DNA of 64,000 nt from the NCBI RefSeq assembly GCF_000024005.1, contig NC_013132.1, positions 4,334,001-4,398,000 on the forward strand, given 5' to 3'. The position numbers and the translations under genes are program-made. The stretch comes from Chitinophaga pinensis DSM 2588. Its GTDB lineage: Bacteria > Bacteroidota > Bacteroidia > Chitinophagales > Chitinophagaceae. Within the stretch, counting starts at the first letter, position 1, and each line of letters opens with the position of its first letter. Shown here in pieces: positions 63,009-64,000 of this stretch. Under the pieces are notes generated by a model. That model was not told where the DNA came from, ran no database searches, and saw nothing but the letters and a program-made list of their open reading frames with translations.

Positions 63009-63440
63009 TTATATGATCACGGCGCCCAGCAGCTTGAATAATGCTGCTGCGGCAGAATATTTTTTGAATTGTTCCACAGGAATCAGCTCCGCCGCAATGG
63101 CATCCGCCGTATACTTCGCTTCTTCATAGATCCGCCGGCCTGCTTCCGTCATCACCACATAACTGACGCGGGCATCCCGCTCATTCGCCTCCCGGGCAAT
63201 TAACCCCGTCTTTTCCATCGGTAAAAGGAGCCGGGTGATCCCCGATGCCGTCAGACTCGTCTTCTCCGCCAGGTCCTTCCGGCGTAATTTGCCATCAGGT
63301 GATTCCTGCAGAATATAAAGTATCATGAAGTCTGTAAAGCCAATCCCATGCATGTTTAGCCGGTCAAAACGACGGGACACTGCTGCCTGCGCTTTTGCCA
63401 GACTCATTAACAACTGTAAAGACGTGTTTATTGTTGACAT
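63009..63440 (-). CDS. MarR-family transcriptional regulator
   Basis: A 143-residue winged-helix regulator. Pattern: MHGIGFTDFMILYIL, LRRKDLAEKTSLTASGITRLLLPMEKTGLI with the recognition helix, then wing EANERDARVSYVVMTEAGRR. First gene of a two-gene operon with the phosphotransferase; probably represses it and responds to a small phenolic or drug-like ligand (inference). Confidence 0.9.
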   Translation of the reverse strand: MSTINTSLQLLMSLAKAQAAVSRRFDRLNMHGIGFTDFMILYILQESPDGKLRRKDLAEKTSLTASGITRLLLPMEKTGLIAREANERDARVSYVVMTEAGRRIYEEAKYTADAIAAELIPVEQFKKYSAAAALFKLLGAVII

Positions 63441-63507
63441 ATATTTGACTACTCAACTATTATGCAAATATAAAAGCATTCTTTTTAAATCAGCAAAAAT
63501 GATTTTA

Positions 63508-63861
63508 TCACCATTCCTTTTCGCCCCATTCGTGTAACTGATCCATGATTTCCATTAAGGCCATTCCTTTCGGCGTAGCAATATAGCTGGTCTGTAAAGG
63601 CACTGTTCCCGGTACCTGCTTTTTGATAACCAGTTCCTCCGTCACCAGTTCTGCCAACCGTTTACCGAGTATCTGGTCTGACAGAGTAGGGAAGAGGTCT
63701 TTCAGCCGGCTGAACTGACTGGTGCCGGATGAGATCTTGCAAAGGATCTGCATCTTCCATCGCGGACTGATCGCCTTTAATATATCGTTCACATTACAGG
63801 AAGCTGCCAGCACGGTCAGATTATATGCATTCGAAGAACTTAGTTTCACCTGTGTCGCCAT
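63508..63861 (-). CDS. HxlR-family winged-helix regulator
   Basis: A 117-residue HxlR protein: Cys in AASCNVNDILKAISPRWKMQI, SQFSRLKDLFPTLSDQILGKRLAELVTEEL and the wing QTSYIATPKGM. It is divergent from the gene starting at 63944 and probably controls it. Confidence 0.88.
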   Translation of the reverse strand: MATQVKLSSSNAYNLTVLAASCNVNDILKAISPRWKMQILCKISSGTSQFSRLKDLFPTLSDQILGKRLAELVTEELVIKKQVPGTVPLQTSYIATPKGMALMEIMDQLHEWGEKEW

Positions 63862-63897
63862 AGTATTTGTTTGAAAGACTCACTTTCGGGTGAGTTA

Positions 63898-63928
63898 TTG
63901 ATGACCACTTTATCCGCCTGTAAATTTG
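63898..63928 (+). promoter_or_regulatory. Bacteroidota-type promoter
   Basis: TTG at 63898-63900 and TAAATTTG at 63921-63928, spaced 20 bp: both elements of the -33/-7 promoter are present, 15 bp before the ATG at 63944. Confidence 0.65.
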
Positions 63929-63943
63929 AGAAAAATTTAAACA

Positions 63944-64000
63944 ATGAATCACAGAAAAATTAAAGGGGCTTTTATCGGAGTGCTCTGCGCACTCCTTATT
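63944..64000 (+). CDS. start of a gene cut by the window end
   Basis: Nineteen codons from the ATG (MNHRKIKGAFIGVLCALLI) are visible: a basic start and hydrophobic core, so a signal peptide or first membrane helix. A good promoter precedes it and the HxlR gene is divergent. Product cannot be told. Confidence 0.55.
   Translation, partial: MNHRKIKGAFIGVLCALLI

Overview
The window looks like a chromosomal segment of a Bacteroidota bacterium, most likely a Chitinophagaceae (Chitinophaga-like) soil organism. Reasons: several genes have a TAnnTTTG-type -7 box and no clear Shine-Dalgarno, many small secreted or lipoprotein genes of Bacteroidota style are present, and families such as the TGKLGNL-type and MGSRxNY-type unknown proteins occur. 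No taxonomic search was possible, so this is inference.

Region 1 (1-6.6 kb) is a biological-conflict cluster. A STAND/NB-ARC-type NTPase (5' end outside the window) faces a three-gene operon on the opposite strand: a V8/trypsin-like protease, a double-HKD phospholipase D-like protein, and a trypsin-like protease carrying an N-terminal helical domain resembling effector-associated domain 1 (EAD1). All catalytic residues are visible and no secretion signals are seen.

Region 2 (7-25 kb) is mostly ordinary accessory chromosome: an HD (MESH1/SpoT-like) hydrolase, a YiaA-like membrane protein, an HxlR/SDR divergent pair, a SnoaL-like protein, a second SDR, a lipoprotein, a metzincin-type metalloprotease, a TIKI/ChaN/EreA-like secreted protein, a frameshifted AraC gene, the first of three identical 1197-bp IS3-family (IS407-like) insertions, an EthD protein, and an ABC-F/TetR pair.

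Region 3 (about 25.4-56 kb) is AT-rich and built in layers against a tRNA-Leu(CAA) gene at 55908-55991. Short repeats, each a terminator-like hairpin followed by a sequence resembling the tRNA 3' end (GTGCCCAG...TCGAACC), recur at about 25.44, 28.50, 29.19, 30.28, 34.37 and 34.51 kb, all in one orientation. They look like successive integration scars. Between them lie cargo modules: an OLD-type ATPase/Toprim nuclease with a DUF4238 protein; an operon with an XRE regulator and a palindromic operator; a RES-like gene; a Lamassu-like DUF4297 nuclease + SMC-like ATPase pair; an unrecognised pair with a four-TM membrane protein; and a Septu-like ATPase + HNH pair whose ATPase is broken by an IS. 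The last 5 kb hold a recombinase-linked module: degenerate histidine-kinase-like ATPase, response-regulator-like protein with Glu in the phospho-acceptor position, a protein with a duplicated domain, small unknowns, and a large serine recombinase whose reading frame runs antisense through the tRNA. The copy at 34.51 kb matches the tRNA best, so 34.5-55.9 kb is a plausible mobile defence island.

Region 4 (56-64 kb) returns to ordinary chromosome: quinone-oxidoreductase-like MDR + AraC operon, an MGSRxNY-family protein, a SLATT-like two-TM protein, a CPA1 Na+/H+ antiporter, a secreted protein, a phosphotransferase + MarR operon, and an HxlR gene divergent from a gene cut by the window end.
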